Origin: Coriobacteriaceae bacterium
Lineage (GTDB): Bacteria > Actinomycetota > Coriobacteriia > Coriobacteriales > Coriobacteriaceae
Length of the DNA stretch: 64,000 bases
Reading direction: 5' to 3'
NCBI GenBank assembly: GCA_015062655.1
Contig: SUUG01000011.1
Location: 228,268-292,267 of the forward strand
The first letter of the stretch is position 1. The number at the start of each line of letters is the position of its first letter. The notes beneath the pieces are model-generated. The model did no database searches and was not told where the DNA came from. It saw only the letters and a program-made list of their open reading frames with translations. Positions 42,135-51,513 of this stretch are shown piece after piece. The position numbers and the translations under genes are program-made.

Positions 42135-42653
42135 TCAGCGCGCCGGACCGACGCCCAGATCGCGCAAGACCGCGCCCCATCGCTCGACCAGCCGATCGAG
42201 CGACCACGCCGCGTTCGCCGGACTCGTGGACGGCAGGACCTCCGCCGCAAGGCCGATCCTCGCCTGCTGATGCCGCCGATAGAGCCTCCCCGATGCGGCC
42301 CCGTTGCAAAGCACCGCCTCGATGGACGCGACGTCGAAGATGCGGGAGAGGTCCGTCGGCACCGCGTTCTTGATGCTCGCATCGCTCGAACCCTGGATGT
42401 CGCAGCTCGCGATCGCATCCCACAAGGCGATGCCGTGGCCGAGCAGCATCGTGCGCTTGGCGTCGTTCGATTCGGGGAACGGCTCATCGAGGCAGGCGGC
42501 CATCATGCGCCAGAAGCGGTTTTGGGGGTTGCCGTAGTAGAACGCGTTGGCGCGTGAGAGCACGCTCGGGATGGACCCGAGCACGAGCACGCGCGAGCGC
42601 TCGTCGAAAAGCGGCTCGAACCCGTGGGAGATATGTTGGTAGGCGGCTTCCAT
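42135..42653 (-). CDS. DNA-deoxyinosine (hypoxanthine) glycosylase, uracil-DNA glycosylase superfamily
   Basis: 172 residues. VLVLGSIPSVLSRANAFYYG followed by NPQNRFWRMM is the signature of the hypoxanthine-DNA glycosylase branch, where G-S-x-P-S replaces the GQDPY loop of classical UDG. SSDASIKNAVPTDL and LPSTSPANAAWS, the C-terminal His/Ser-Pro-S motif region, are also typical. It removes deaminated adenine from DNA. 60 bp downstream of a small membrane gene on the same strand. Confidence 0.85.
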   Translation of the reverse strand: MEAAYQHISHGFEPLFDERSRVLVLGSIPSVLSRANAFYYGNPQNRFWRMMAACLDEPFPESNDAKRTMLLGHGIALWDAIASCDIQGSSDASIKNAVPTDLSRIFDVASIEAVLCNGAASGRLYRRHQQARIGLAAEVLPSTSPANAAWSLDRLVERWGAVLRDLGVGPAR

Positions 42654-42713
42654 GCCCCGTACTCTAGCGCATTCCTAAGGTGGGCGGCCGCTCGGACGGG
42701 TGCGGCCTTAGGC

Positions 42714-42986
42714 TCACTTGCCTGCGAAGCGCCACAGGAGGTAGAGCGTCCCGAGGCAGAGCGCGGCCATGACCAGCAGCGTGAGCACGCATCCGGCAAC
42801 GCGGAAGATGCCGCGACGCGGGCGCGGGGCCGGCGCGGGGAGATACGGGCTCCGAGCCTCTGCATAGGCGCCGGGCTGCGGCGTTGACGGGTCGGGCACC
42901 GCCGCGGCCGGGACGGGGCCGAATCCGGCGCGGGACAGGTCGCCCGAGGCGATCGCGGTTGCGGGCGTGTACGACATCGTGCTCAT
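42714..42986 (-). CDS. Small single-pass membrane protein, proline-rich
   Basis: 90 residues: an Ala/Pro/Tyr-rich N-terminal half (PVPAAAVPDPSTPQPGAYAE), an Arg-rich junction (PRPRRG), and one membrane helix near the C-terminus (VLTLLVMAALCLGTLYLLW). AGAAGGAG lies upstream of the ATG. No family recognised. Probably co-transcribed with the deoxyinosine glycosylase downstream. The ~400 bp between it and the divergent nitroreductase contain only promoter-like AT-rich DNA near 43271-43317. Confidence 0.6.
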   Translation of the reverse strand: MSTMSYTPATAIASGDLSRAGFGPVPAAAVPDPSTPQPGAYAEARSPYLPAPAPRPRRGIFRVAGCVLTLLVMAALCLGTLYLLWRFAGK

Positions 42987-43270
42987 CCTGGGCTCCTTCT
43001 GGTCGCGGCTTTCTCACACCCTCATCCTCTCAAGATGCGCCGGGCGGTGCCATCGATTTGCCTTACAGCTGGGTGACGATGCGGTAAGGTGGCGTTTCGC
43101 GTGGTGGCCTTTGGAGGCGCGGACGGCGGCATGGGAAGTCCTTCCGGGAGCAGGTCTGCGACTCGTGCGGGGCGCTTGCAACCTTCTGCCTGGGGACACC
43201 CTCGTGGTGAGGGCGGAAACGCCTGGGCGGGCCGACATTCCCCGGCGCCGCGTCTTCTCCGGAGCCGGCA

Positions 43271-43317
43271 TTCTCTATAGTCGGTTTTTTCTGGTTTCAA
43301 AAATTTTTCTCTATAAC
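43271..43317 (+). promoter_or_regulatory. AT-rich promoter region of the nitroreductase gene
   Basis: TTCTCTATA occurs twice (43271 and 43308) 37 bp apart, each containing a -10-like TATAGT or TATAAC, in an A/T-rich island unlike the surroundings. It could be two promoters or a duplicated binding site. No clear -35. Confidence 0.35.
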
Positions 43318-43394
43318 CATGAAACGTTTTGAGGAAGTGGGTATCAAGGTGCTGACAGGCGTTTGCGCGCCACCCTGAACACAAGGAGGCAGCC

Positions 43395-43991
43395 ATGAGC
43401 TACCAGGACATCATCAACACCCGCCGCACCGTGTACGCCTTGAACGACCAGCTGCCGATCGCCGAGGACGAGGCCGTCAAGATCATAGAGGACGCCATCG
43501 TGGCCAGCCCCTCCGCGTTCAACATGCAGAGCGCCCGCGCCATCATCCTGCTCGGCGACCAGCACAAGGCCCTGTGGGGCGACATCGTCACCGGCGAGCT
43601 CGAAAAGATCGTCCCGGCTGAGAACTTCGAACCCACGCAGCAGAAGATGGACATGTTCGGCGCCGCCCACGGCACCGTGCTGTATTTTGAGGACGAGGAC
43701 GTCGTGAACCAGATGAAGCAGCAGTTCGCCACCTACGCCGACGCCTTTGACGCGTTCTCGGCCCATGGGCAGGGCATCGCGCAGGTGAACGCTTGGAACG
43801 CGCTGGCCGAGGCGAAGATCGGCGCGAGCCTGCAACACTACAACCCCGTGATCGACGACGCGGTGCGCGAGTGCTGGAATGTGCCCGCGTCCTGGAAGCT
43901 CGTCGCCCAGCTGGTCTTCGGCGGCATCGTCGAGCCGGCCGGCCCGCAGGAGCGCATGCCTGCGAGCGAACGCATCCGCATCGAGCGCTAA
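43395..43991 (+). CDS. Nitroreductase family protein (Frm2/YdgI-like)
   Basis: 198-residue FMN-dependent oxidoreductase. The N-terminus IINTRRTVYALNDQLPI and SPSAFNMQSARAIILLG carry the FMN phosphate and isoalloxazine contacts. ALAEAKIGASLQHYNPVIDD and PASWKLVAQLVFGGI are typical of the fatty-acid-repression-mutant-2 branch. Acts on quinones or nitro compounds using NAD(P)H; physiological substrate unknown. AAGGAGG precedes the ATG, and a strong terminator follows. Confidence 0.92.
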   Translation: MSYQDIINTRRTVYALNDQLPIAEDEAVKIIEDAIVASPSAFNMQSARAIILLGDQHKALWGDIVTGELEKIVPAENFEPTQQKMDMFGAAHGTVLYFEDEDVVNQMKQQFATYADAFDAFSAHGQGIAQVNAWNALAEAKIGASLQHYNPVIDDAVRECWNVPASWKLVAQLVFGGIVEPAGPQERMPASERIRIER

Positions 43992-44038
43992 TTCGCGTCA
44001 CACGCTGCGGTCGGCCTCCCTGCGGCCGCACGTCTGAG

Positions 44039-44072
44039 GCCCCCGTGACGGCGTTGCCGTTGCGGGGGCTTT
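44039..44072 (+). terminator. Intrinsic terminator of the nitroreductase gene
   Basis: GCCCCCG / CGGGGGC stem with internal pairing (ACGGCG / GCCGTTG) then TTTCGT, 47 bp after the stop codon. Confidence 0.75.
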
Positions 44073-44412
44073 CGTGTGCGCGGATGGTGGCATGGGATTC
44101 GGAGTCGCTCCGAGCCGGGGCGGGGCGCTCGGCAACTGCGGGGCGGGCCGCGGCGGTGGGGTGCCCGACGGCGGCTCGGGGCACAGCACGATGCGCGAGC
44201 CGGGGCGGGACCAGGGCACCGGGGTCGGGGCGCCGGGGCATGGCGCGACGCGCGAGCCGGGGCGCCGGGGTCGGAATATCCTGCTTGGCAACGGGGCGAG
44301 GCAGCTGCGTCCAATTTGGCGGTGGTGCGGCGGGCTTCTCTGCTTGGAAGTGACGCGGCCGGGACAAAGCGATGCGGATCTGTCCCTCGGCGTCCTCGAC
44401 TGTATGACGCAG

Positions 44413-44570
44413 TTGCGTTTTTTACGGCTTTGTACATGCTTGCGAGGTGACCTGGAGTATCGGAATGAAAGCCGCAGGTCAACGCGGTTGCGTTTTTGAC
44501 CCCTGTGTACCCCAATGTACACAGGGGTCGTTTTGTTTGAGAAAAACGTACAGAACCGCAAGAAATGCAA
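44413..44570. repeat. Nested palindromic element, family 2, copy 4
   Basis: Outer TTGCGTTTTTTACGGCTTTG (44413) with GTACAGAACCGCAAGAAATG (44548). Inner TTGCGTTTTTGACCCCTGTG (44488) with GTACACAGGGGTCGTTTTG (44517), 6-base loop. The inner stem agrees with copy 3, the outer with copies 1 and 3. The surrounding 650-bp gap holds GC-rich short repeats and no gene. Confidence 0.85.
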
Positions 44571-44730
44571 CCGGACATATGGAGCGGGGCGTCAGAAACA
44601 GCGTTCCGAACAACATTATTTCATCGAAGTGATATGAGATATGTGATAGGGAGCCTGCGCCGACGAAGCTGGGCCACGACGGGCCGCTCCCCCGCCGGCA
44701 CCGGGCCGCGGCGTTCATCCAATCCCCCGC

Positions 44731-45581
44731 CTACACGTCCAAGATGCGCTTGGACTGCCGCTCCACCTGAGCCGGGTCGCGGTGGTCGAAGAAGAAGGTC
44801 GCGCGGCGGTCGAGCGCGGCGATGCGCGTCATCTCCCCCTCGCTGAGCTCGAAGTCGAACACATCGAAGTTCTCCTCCATGCGCTCGCGGTGCACGGACT
44901 TCGGGATGCAGACGATCCCGCGCTGCGGCTGCCAGCGGAGGATCACCTGCGCCACGCTCTTCCCGTGCGCCCGTCCGATCTCGGCGAGCACCGGCTGCTC
45001 GAACATGCCCTCGCACCCCTCGCCAAACGGCACCCAGCTCTCCATCGTCACCCCGCGCAACTCCATATAGCCCTGAGCCTCGGCTTGCTGGAAGTACGGA
45101 TGGGACTCGATCTGGTTCACCGCCGGCGCCATGCGGTTGAAGGAGATGATGTCGGCCAGGCGATCGGGATGGAAGTTCGCCGCGCCGATCGCGCGGATAA
45201 GGCCCTCGTCGACCATGTCCTCCATCGCGCGCCAGGCACCGTGCACGTCTCCGTAGGGCTGGTGGATCAGAAAGAGGTCGAGGTAGTCGAGGTCGAGCCG
45301 CTCGAGCGTGCCGGAAAGCCCGCGGCGGGCCCCTCATAGCTCACGTCGCTCACCCAGAGCCTGCTCGTGATGAAGAGCTCCTCGCGCGGGACGTCGCCCG
45401 CCGCCAGGGCGCGACCGACGGCGCGCTCGTTCGCGTAGATGGCCGCCGTGTCGATTGAGCGGTAGCCCACCGCGAGGGCGTCGGTGACGGCCTGCTCGCA
45501 GGCCGCCTCGTCGCGGATCTGGTGCACGCCGAAGCCGAGCTGCGGCATGACGACCCCGTTGCTCAGCGTCTTATAGAGCAT
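44731..45581 (-). pseudogene. Aldo/keto reductase broken by a one-base deletion
   Basis: Two frames join into one 283-residue NADPH-dependent aldo/keto reductase if one base is restored in the C run at 45330-45333. The N-terminal half reads MLYKTLSNGVVMPQLGFGVH ... GYRSIDTAAIYANE (catalytic Asp and Tyr); the rest reads LDYLDLFLIHQPYGDVHGAW (catalytic His) and ends QRGIVCIPKSVHRERMEEN (NADPH site). The catalytic Lys, normally in T-K-L-W, is Arg here (ITSRLWV). Both changes point to inactivation, though the deletion could be a sequencing error in a homopolymer. Confidence 0.85.
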
Positions 45582-45685
45582 GGACGCCCCTTCCGCCTTG
45601 GCCGCCTGCCGGGAAACGACGGCCCGCCTCCCCTAGCTTAGTGCGCCCAGGGCCCCGAAAAACGCACGCTCGACGATTCCGTATG

Positions 45686-45749
45686 ATGCCGAGCGTTCGT
45701 AATTGCCGCTTTTCTGCATTGAAAAGGCCGGATTACGAACGCTCGGCAT
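45686..45749. repeat. Hairpin element, family 1, copy 5
   Basis: ATGCCGAGCGTTCGTAATTG / TACGAACGCTCGGCAT. Lies between the aldo/keto reductase start and the DAHP synthase end. Confidence 0.9.
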
Positions 45750-45904
45750 CGCGCGATTCGGGCGGGGCGGCCGGGCGCGTGGCAGTGGGGCGCCAGCGCG
45801 GCGGGCGGCGCGGCGGAAGGCGGCGCGCCGGATGCCTTCGCGCGGCAGCCGGCGCGCTCGGCATCGCGCGCATCGGTCCCCGTCAGGCCACAGCCAAGCC
45901 CCCG

Positions 45905-46936
45905 CTACAGCTGCTCGGCGATCTCGAGCACCATGCGCTCGGTCTTCTCCCACCCAAGGCACGCGTCGGTGATCGACTTCCCAAAGACTCCGCCGTCGAC
46001 CGGCTGGTTGCCGTCTTCCAGGTACGACTCGACCATGAACCCGCGCACGAGCTGGGCGATCACGTCGCTGCGACGGCAGGAATCGGCCACCTCATGGCAG
46101 ATGCGCTGCTGCTCGAGCGGCCGCTTGCCCGAGTTGTCGTGGTTGCAGTCGATGATGGCGGCGGGGTTCGCGAACTCGGGCTCCCGATAGCGCTCGGCCA
46201 AGCGCTCGAGGTGCTCGTAGTGGTAGTTCGTGTGGTTGCGGCCGTCCGGCCCGGTGTAGCCGCGCAGGACCGCGTGCGCAAGCGGGTTGCCCGTGGTCTC
46301 GACCTCCCAGTTGCGGAAGATGAAGGTCTGCTTGGCCTGGGCGGCTGCGATGGAGTTCAGCATCACGGTCATCGACCCGCCGGTGGGGTTCTTCATGCCC
46401 ACCGGACACGGCACGCCGGAGGCCACGAGCCGGTGCTCCTGGTTCTCCACCGAGCGCGCGCCCACGGCGACGTAACTCAGCAGGTCGATCAGGTACTGGT
46501 AGTTGCTCGGATAGAGCATCTCATCGGCCGTGAACATGCCCGTCTCCTCCACCACGCGCAGATGCATGCGGCGGATGGCCTTGACGCCCTCGAGCAGGTC
46601 GGGCGCGGCCTCGGGGTCGGGGTTGTGGAGGAGCCCCTTGTAGCCCGTGCCCTTGGTGCGCGGCTTGTTGGTGTAGACGCGCGGGATGACGATGAACCGC
46701 TCGCGCACGCGCTCGGCGAGGGCGGCGAGCTTCTCCATGTAGGCGAGGACCGAGTCCTCGCGGTCGGCCGAGCAGGGGCCGATGATGAGCAGCCGACGGT
46801 CGGCATCGGCGCCGGAGAGCACGGCGGCGACCTCGGCGTCGAAGCCGGCCTTGCGCGCAGCGGCCGCCTCGGAGAGCGGCATCTCCTCGCGGATGTCCTT
46901 GGGGATGGGCAGCAAGCGCTTGAAGTTCATGGACAT
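45905..46936 (-). CDS. aroF: 3-deoxy-7-phosphoheptulonate (DAHP) synthase, type I
   Basis: 343 residues. Catalyses the first step of aromatic amino acid synthesis from phosphoenolpyruvate and erythrose 4-phosphate. LLIIGPCSADREDSVLAYME, RVYTNKPRTKGTGYKGLLHN, PVGMKNPTGGSMTVMLNSI, and the metal-binding Cys/His/Glu/Asp positions in IDCNHDNSGKRP are intact. The N-terminal ~40 residues match the feedback-regulated AroF/G/H type, but which amino acid inhibits is not readable. ATG 46936 follows AAAGG at six bases. No other aro genes nearby. Confidence 0.93.
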   Translation of the reverse strand: MSMNFKRLLPIPKDIREEMPLSEAAAARKAGFDAEVAAVLSGADADRRLLIIGPCSADREDSVLAYMEKLAALAERVRERFIVIPRVYTNKPRTKGTGYKGLLHNPDPEAAPDLLEGVKAIRRMHLRVVEETGMFTADEMLYPSNYQYLIDLLSYVAVGARSVENQEHRLVASGVPCPVGMKNPTGGSMTVMLNSIAAAQAKQTFIFRNWEVETTGNPLAHAVLRGYTGPDGRNHTNYHYEHLERLAERYREPEFANPAAIIDCNHDNSGKRPLEQQRICHEVADSCRRSDVIAQLVRGFMVESYLEDGNQPVDGGVFGKSITDACLGWEKTERMVLEIAEQL

Positions 46937-47105
46937 GGGAGGCCTTTCGGATGTTCTTCCGCGCTCGGGTGCGCGCGGACGGGGCATTGCGGGCCATTAT
47001 CGCCCAAAGGCGCCGCCCGGCACAAGGCCGAGGGGCGCCCCGTGAATTCTTCTCCGGCTCCCGCGCACCGCCTGCGCGCCCGGCGCAGCCCGAGCAGGCC
47101 GCAGC

Positions 47106-47290
47106 CTAGCCCCAGACCTCCTCGGCCACCTTCTTCACGAGGGCGAGCTTGGCCCACTGCTCGTCCTCGGTGAGCTTGTTGCCGATCTCGCAGGACGCGA
47201 AGGCGCACTGCGGGGACAGGCAGAGGCGGTCTTTCGGCACGAACGCCGCGGCCTCCTCGATGCGGGCGGGCGCCCGGGGTTTTGCCTGTT
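47106..47290 (-). pseudogene. C-terminal fragment of a MetE-like methyltransferase
   Basis: About 60 codons encode RIEEAAAFVPKDRLCLSPQC, then AFASCEIGNKLTEDEQWAKL and end EEVWG. This is the C-terminal end of short cobalamin-independent methionine-synthase-like proteins, including the zinc-ligand cysteine in SPQC. There is no start codon or upstream domain, so it is a truncation remnant, 170 bp upstream of the DAHP synthase gene. Confidence 0.7.
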
Positions 47291-47499
47291 GGAACGCATC
47301 CTACCGGGTGCCGGCCCAGCCGCCCAATATGAGTTGACGATGCGCGGCTATAGGGGATGGCTATACAGAGAGGTAGCCGCCGCGATTTGACGTGCTTGGG
47401 CGTTCGGCGCCGAAGGAGCCTGGCCGTCGGGTCCGGGATCGGCGCGGCGCGTGAGACGGCGGGGGCTGCCCCAGGCAGAACTGATTGCGTCGAGTTCAC

Positions 47500-47633
47500 C
47501 GGAAAGTGCATTGATTCCGCGTCGATTTATCTCGGAAGTGCTCGATTGATGCACTTCTAAAATAAATCGACGTTCATCTACCTGGGTTTTCTCCAAGCTA
47601 TCCGGCCGGTGCCTACGACAGCAGTGCACTTCC
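47500..47633. repeat. Nested palindromic element, family 5, copy 1
   Basis: GGAAAGTGCATTGATTCCG (47500) and CGGAAGTGCTCGAT (47533) face GATGCACTTC (47549) and AGTGCACTTCC (47623). TCGATTTAT (47522) and ATAAATCGA (47562) form another internal pair. Intergenic between the MetE-like and LysR remnants. Confidence 0.7.
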
Positions 47634-47827
47634 GCACCTTCTCGACCGAATCGCCCGACCACAGCGCGCCGGCTGCGTCTCACCGACCGAGCCGCATCGC
47701 GCCCCGGCACGCCGCGCCGCCGCACCCGCCGCACCGCCCCAGCCACGCTCGCTCCCATCGCCCCGCCGCGCCCGCGGCTCCCCCACCGCGCCTTTCCCGC
47801 GCGACGCGCCGTCTCGGCCGTGCGCGT

Positions 47828-48706
47828 CAGCTCCTCGATGTAGCGCTCGCCGAGTGAACCCGGCGCCACCCGCGTGTGCGTGATGTAGCCGATCTCCATG
47901 GCGTCGTCCACCTCGAGGGGGACGGCCACGATGTTCGGGCCGTAGAGGTCGGAGTCGATGACCCCGCTGCTGATCGTGTAGCCGTCGAGACCGACCGTCA
48001 GGTTGAAGAGGGTCGCGCGGTCGCGGACGAGGATGTCCTTGGTGCTCTCGCGCGTGCTCTCGAGCTCCTCGGCGAAATAAAACGCGTTGTGCTCACCCTG
48101 CTCGTAGGACAGGCGCGGAAACGGTTCGGTCGGCCAGGGTGACGCTCGCACGGCCCGCGAGCCGGCTGTCCGTCCCCACGAAGACATGCGGGCTCGCGAT
48201 GAAGAGACGCGTGAACCGCAACGCGTTGTCCTCGAGGGTGCACGCGATCACGGAGCGGTTGAAGTCGTTGAGGTAAAGCACGCCGATCTCGCTTCTGAGC
48301 GCGGCGACGTCCTCGATGATCTCGTAGGTCTGGGTCTCGCGGATGCGGAAGTCGTGCTCGCGGCCGCCGTGCTTCTTGATGAGGGCGACGAAGGCCTCGA
48401 CGGCGAAGGAGTAGTGCTGGCACGACACGCAGAACTGGCGCTTGACGGGGGCGGAGCCGAAATAGCGCTCCACGATCAGGTCGGCCTGCTCGATGACCTG
48501 GCGCGCATAGCCGAGGAACTTCTCGCCGTCCGTCGTGGTGACGACGCCGGTGCTCGTGCGTCGGAAGAGCGTGACCCCGAGCTCGGCCTCGAGCTCCTGG
48601 ATCGCGGCGGAGAGGCTCGGCGGGGGATGAACAGCATCTTGGCGGCGCGGCTGATGGAGCCCTCGCGGGCGGCGGCGAGCACGTATTTGAGCTGGACGAA
48701 GGTCAT
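47828..48706 (-). pseudogene. LysR-type regulator with two frame changes
   Basis: The start MTFVQLKYVLAAAREGSISR with AAKMLFI is a LysR winged helix-turn-helix. The frame shifts at a G5 run (48622-48626) and continues PSLSAAIQELEAELGVTLFR through most of the effector domain (EIIEDVAALRSEIGVLYLND). It shifts again near 48125-48140 into ERF-like PRLSYEQGEHNAFYFAEELE and ends about ERYIEELTRTAETARRAG, giving the usual ~290 residues. The native stop is lost and the frame runs into repeat DNA. Non-functional unless the sequence has errors. Confidence 0.85.
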
Positions 48707-48786
48707 GCGGGGGCCTTCTTTCGGCGCGGTCTTGGGCGCGTGCTGGAGCGGACCCATCGTACGCCGCCGCCTCCCCGCGCTCTTGG

Positions 48787-48850
48787 ATGCCGAGCGTTCG
48801 CAACACGCCCTTTTCACCGTGAAAGAGCCCGGATCACGAACGCTCAGCAT
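48787..48850. repeat. Hairpin element, family 1, copy 6
   Basis: ATGCCGAGCGTTCGCAACAC / CACGAACGCTCAGCAT, 80 bp upstream of the LysR remnant. Confidence 0.85.
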
Positions 48851-48914
48851 CGCTGAGAGCCGTGCACGAAGGCCGCGGCCTACCTGACGCCCATACCGTG
48901 TTGCCACCCTTTTG

Positions 48915-48977
48915 ATGCCGAGCGTTCGTAATACGGTGCAACGCGCTCTGAAAATGCCGAGTTACGAACGCTCGGCA
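48915..48977. repeat. Hairpin element, family 1, copy 7
   Basis: ATGCCGAGCGTTCGTAATAC / TACGAACGCTCGGCA. Ends 11 bp after the stop codon of the acetyltransferase gene, the place of a terminator. Confidence 0.85.
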
Positions 48978-48988
48978 AGACAGCGTGC

Positions 48989-49540
48989 CTACCGCGGTCG
49001 CACGGGGGCCGGCCCATGATCCCCTATGATGTGTTCCATCCACACCATGTCGTACCAGCGGCCGAATTTCGATGCGCAGTTTTCAAACGTGCCGACGAGG
49101 TGGTACCCCAAGTGCTCGTGGAACTCGATGCTGTTGCGATCAAGATACTCGTCGGGTGTCCGCGTCGAGGAGATGCAGGCATACATGTTCATGAAGCCGC
49201 GTGCGGTGAGCTCGCCGGCAAGCGCCTTGTGGAGGGCACCGCCGATTCCCTCGCGCGCGTGGTCGCGAGCGACGTAGATCGAGGTCTCAACCGACCAATC
49301 GTAGGCGGCGCGGTCCTTGAAGGGGCCCGCGTAGGCGTAGCCGACGATGCCATCGGCACCCTCGGCGACCAGGTAGGGGTACCGCTCGATCGTCTTCTCA
49401 ATGCGCAGCCGGAACTCCTGGGCACTCGGCGGCACCGTCTCAAACGTGATGGCGGTACCCACAACATATGGAGCATAGATGGCAGCCAGCGCTGGCGCGT
49501 CTCCAGGTGTCGCCGCACGGACCTTGATGCCTTGCGTCAT
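48989..49540 (-). CDS. GNAT acetyltransferase, phosphinothricin-acetyltransferase-like
   Basis: 183 residues. KVRAATPGDAPALAAIYAPY, VGTAITFETVPPSAQEFRLR, YAYAGPFKDRAAYDWSVETS and IYVARDHAREGIGGALHKAL, with the acetyl-CoA loop R-x-x-G-I-G, place it in the Pat/YncA branch. FHEHLGYHLVGTFENCASKF and GRWYDMVWME end the fold. Such enzymes N-acetylate amino acids or related compounds. GAGGGGC precedes the ATG; the frame is open 18 codons further upstream without homology. Confidence 0.9.
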   Translation of the reverse strand: MTQGIKVRAATPGDAPALAAIYAPYVVGTAITFETVPPSAQEFRLRIEKTIERYPYLVAEGADGIVGYAYAGPFKDRAAYDWSVETSIYVARDHAREGIGGALHKALAGELTARGFMNMYACISSTRTPDEYLDRNSIEFHEHLGYHLVGTFENCASKFGRWYDMVWMEHIIGDHGPAPVRPR

Positions 49541-49700
49541 TGCGTGCCCCTCTTTCCCCAACAAGCCTGAAACGTTGTTTTGAAGTATAGACATCCACTC
49601 CGGTCAAGAGCGCGCAAACCGATCGCTCGCCAATTCACAGGCGACTCGATGTCCAAAATGGGAAACTCATTTCACGCAGACACGCTTGAAAGGATACGCC

Positions 49701-50150
49701 ATGGGCCTCCTGAGACCTCGTGACCTCAAAAACGCTGAAGAGGCCGGCACCTCTTCACCACGCGTTGATAAAAGGCGCGGCCGCGGCGCTCGCCTCCTCT
49801 CCCTCAAAGAGGCCGCGGGGGTCGCTGCGAGCCGGCTTGGCAAGGCGGGTAAAACCTCGCTGGGCTCGGGGAACGCGCGCGAGGCGCGGTACGGCGCTGC
49901 GGCCGAAGGCGACGTGAAGCGCGATGACGGGTCCTATCGAATTCCTGATCCTATCCTCGACGAGCGCGAGCTGTCCGACATCGATGCGCTCAAAGAGCGC
50001 TACGACCGCCTGCGTGAGCCCGGCGTCATCACGCGCGCCGGCAAGGAGCTGTCGAAGCTCATCCCGAAGGGCATCGGCAGGCTCGGCTCCGACGCCTTCA
50101 AAGGCCTCGCCAGCCAAAAGCTCTACGAGGGCGGCATCAAGGTCACATGA
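49701..50150 (+). CDS. Basic 149-residue protein coupled to an EcsC-family gene
   Basis: No family recognised. The sequence is charged and hydrophilic: an Arg/Lys-rich N-terminal half (RVDKRRGRGARLLSLKEAAG, then GKAGKTSL), a central DDGSYRIPDPILDERELSDI, and a helical ALKERYDRLREPGVITRAGK. No membrane segment. Its stop overlaps the start of the EcsC gene (ATGA), so both are made together. GAAAGG lies seven bases before the ATG. Likely a partner or adaptor of the EcsC protein. Confidence 0.75.
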   Translation: MGLLRPRDLKNAEEAGTSSPRVDKRRGRGARLLSLKEAAGVAASRLGKAGKTSLGSGNAREARYGAAAEGDVKRDDGSYRIPDPILDERELSDIDALKERYDRLREPGVITRAGKELSKLIPKGIGRLGSDAFKGLASQKLYEGGIKVT

Positions 50151-51010
50151 CCGGCTTCAAGAAGGCGGAGAGCCAGGCCAGGTCGTTCACGATGGGACCC
50201 GACGCCGTGATCCGCTCCATCAACAACGGACCGCAGGAGGAGCAGGTCGCCTCGCTCGAGGAGATCACCCTGCTGCGCGGATACGACGTCGCCCAGGCGG
50301 CCCGGCGCGAACGGCGCGAGCACATCGGGGCAGCGCTCGTCGAGGGCGTGGCGACTGGCATCCCCGGCCCCGTGGGGATCCCGCTCAACCTGGTGCTCAG
50401 CACGTTCTTGCATTACCGCGCGGTCCAGTCCATCGCGATGCCCTACGGATACGACGTGAGAAACGACCCCTCCGAGCCCATGATCGCCGGTCAGGTCTTC
50501 ACCCAGGCCATGTCACCGGAGGGAGAGGATACCGGGCAGGGCGAGGAGCTCCTCATCGCGAAGGTGATGGCCGTCATGCAGACCGAGACGGTGAAGAATA
50601 TCAATCAGGGTTGGTCTGCCGTGGCGCGGGAAAAGGGCCTGACCCTGCTCATCGTGCAGATGCGGGCACTCGCGCACCAAGCTGCTCAGAAGGGGCTCAC
50701 CGACGCCGGCCAGAAAGGCCTCGAGAAGACGATGTTCGAGCGGATCTTCTTCGAGGTGGGTCAGAGGCTCTCGCAAAACGTCGTCAAGAAGGGCGTCCCG
50801 GTGATAGGCGGCGTGATCGGCGGGGTCTTCGACACCTACATGATGAGCCGCGTGCTCGAGCTTGCCGACGCCTTCTATCACAAGCGGTTCCTGCTTGAGA
50901 AGCAGGCGCGCGTGGAGGCGCTCATGCGCGGGATTGACGTGGGGGAACTCGCGGCGGAAGAGGTCGTCATCGAGCGGATCGATGATGCAGACGGGGACGT
51001 GAGCGGTTAG
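50147..51010 (+). CDS. EcsC family protein
   Basis: 287 residues resembling the EcsC family (membrane-associated proteins of unclear role, named for a gene beside an exporter in Bacillus). GYDVAQAARRERREHIGAAL, a Gly/Pro-rich amphipathic stretch (ATGIPGPVGIPLNLVLSTFL), YRAVQSIAMPYGYDVRNDPS, then a second GVPVIGGVIGGVFDTYMMSR segment and a charged C-terminus. The two glycine-rich hydrophobic hairpins could insert into membrane. Co-translated with the basic protein upstream. No ABC exporter is adjacent, unlike Bacillus ecs. Confidence 0.75.
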   Translation: MTGFKKAESQARSFTMGPDAVIRSINNGPQEEQVASLEEITLLRGYDVAQAARRERREHIGAALVEGVATGIPGPVGIPLNLVLSTFLHYRAVQSIAMPYGYDVRNDPSEPMIAGQVFTQAMSPEGEDTGQGEELLIAKVMAVMQTETVKNINQGWSAVAREKGLTLLIVQMRALAHQAAQKGLTDAGQKGLEKTMFERIFFEVGQRLSQNVVKKGVPVIGGVIGGVFDTYMMSRVLELADAFYHKRFLLEKQARVEALMRGIDVGELAAEEVVIERIDDADGDVSG

Positions 51011-51074
51011 GCTGGATGAGAGCAGCTTCTTGTCCAGCCAGCGGATTCGGCCAGAACCCACCAGGAATGACAGT

Positions 51075-51096
51075 GCCCGTCCTGAGCGGGCCTTCT
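51075..51096 (+). terminator. Weak hairpin after the EcsC operon
   Basis: GCCCG / CGGGC stem, 7-base loop, then CTTCT. 65 bp after the stop codon. Only a modest terminator candidate. Confidence 0.4.
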
Positions 51097-51513
51097 ACAT
51101 CGCACCCCATCGCCGCTGCATGCCAGGACCCGCGAAAATGGCCAGCTGAGCTGTCGATGCGCTCGAACGCGACGAGGCTTCTGGTGTCCGCCCACCTTTC
51201 GAGCGCGAAATGCTTGCAGGCGACACATGGGGTCAGAGCCTTCGAGGCCTCGCGCATCGACGTCCCTGGCGAAATAAAAACAACCTCTCGCCAGCGTTAA
51301 ATCTCATCGAAGTGGTTTTCGCCTTCCACGGTCACGAGAAAAAGACCGACCGGTACACATTGAAAGCCGAGCCCGATAACCTGACCGCCCTACAGGTGGT
51401 CCAGCATCAGTTCCTCAACCAATGCACGGGGGGTAACGTCATAACGAGTGGCCGAGAGCGCCCATACCTCGGCAGGCACGCTGCACCAAGCGGCGGGGTG
51501 CAAAACTCCACCC

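Noticed and set aside
42987..43332. Plus-strand frame between the proline-rich membrane gene and the nitroreductase
   Set aside because: No ribosome-binding site, no motif, and it overlaps the promoter-like region.
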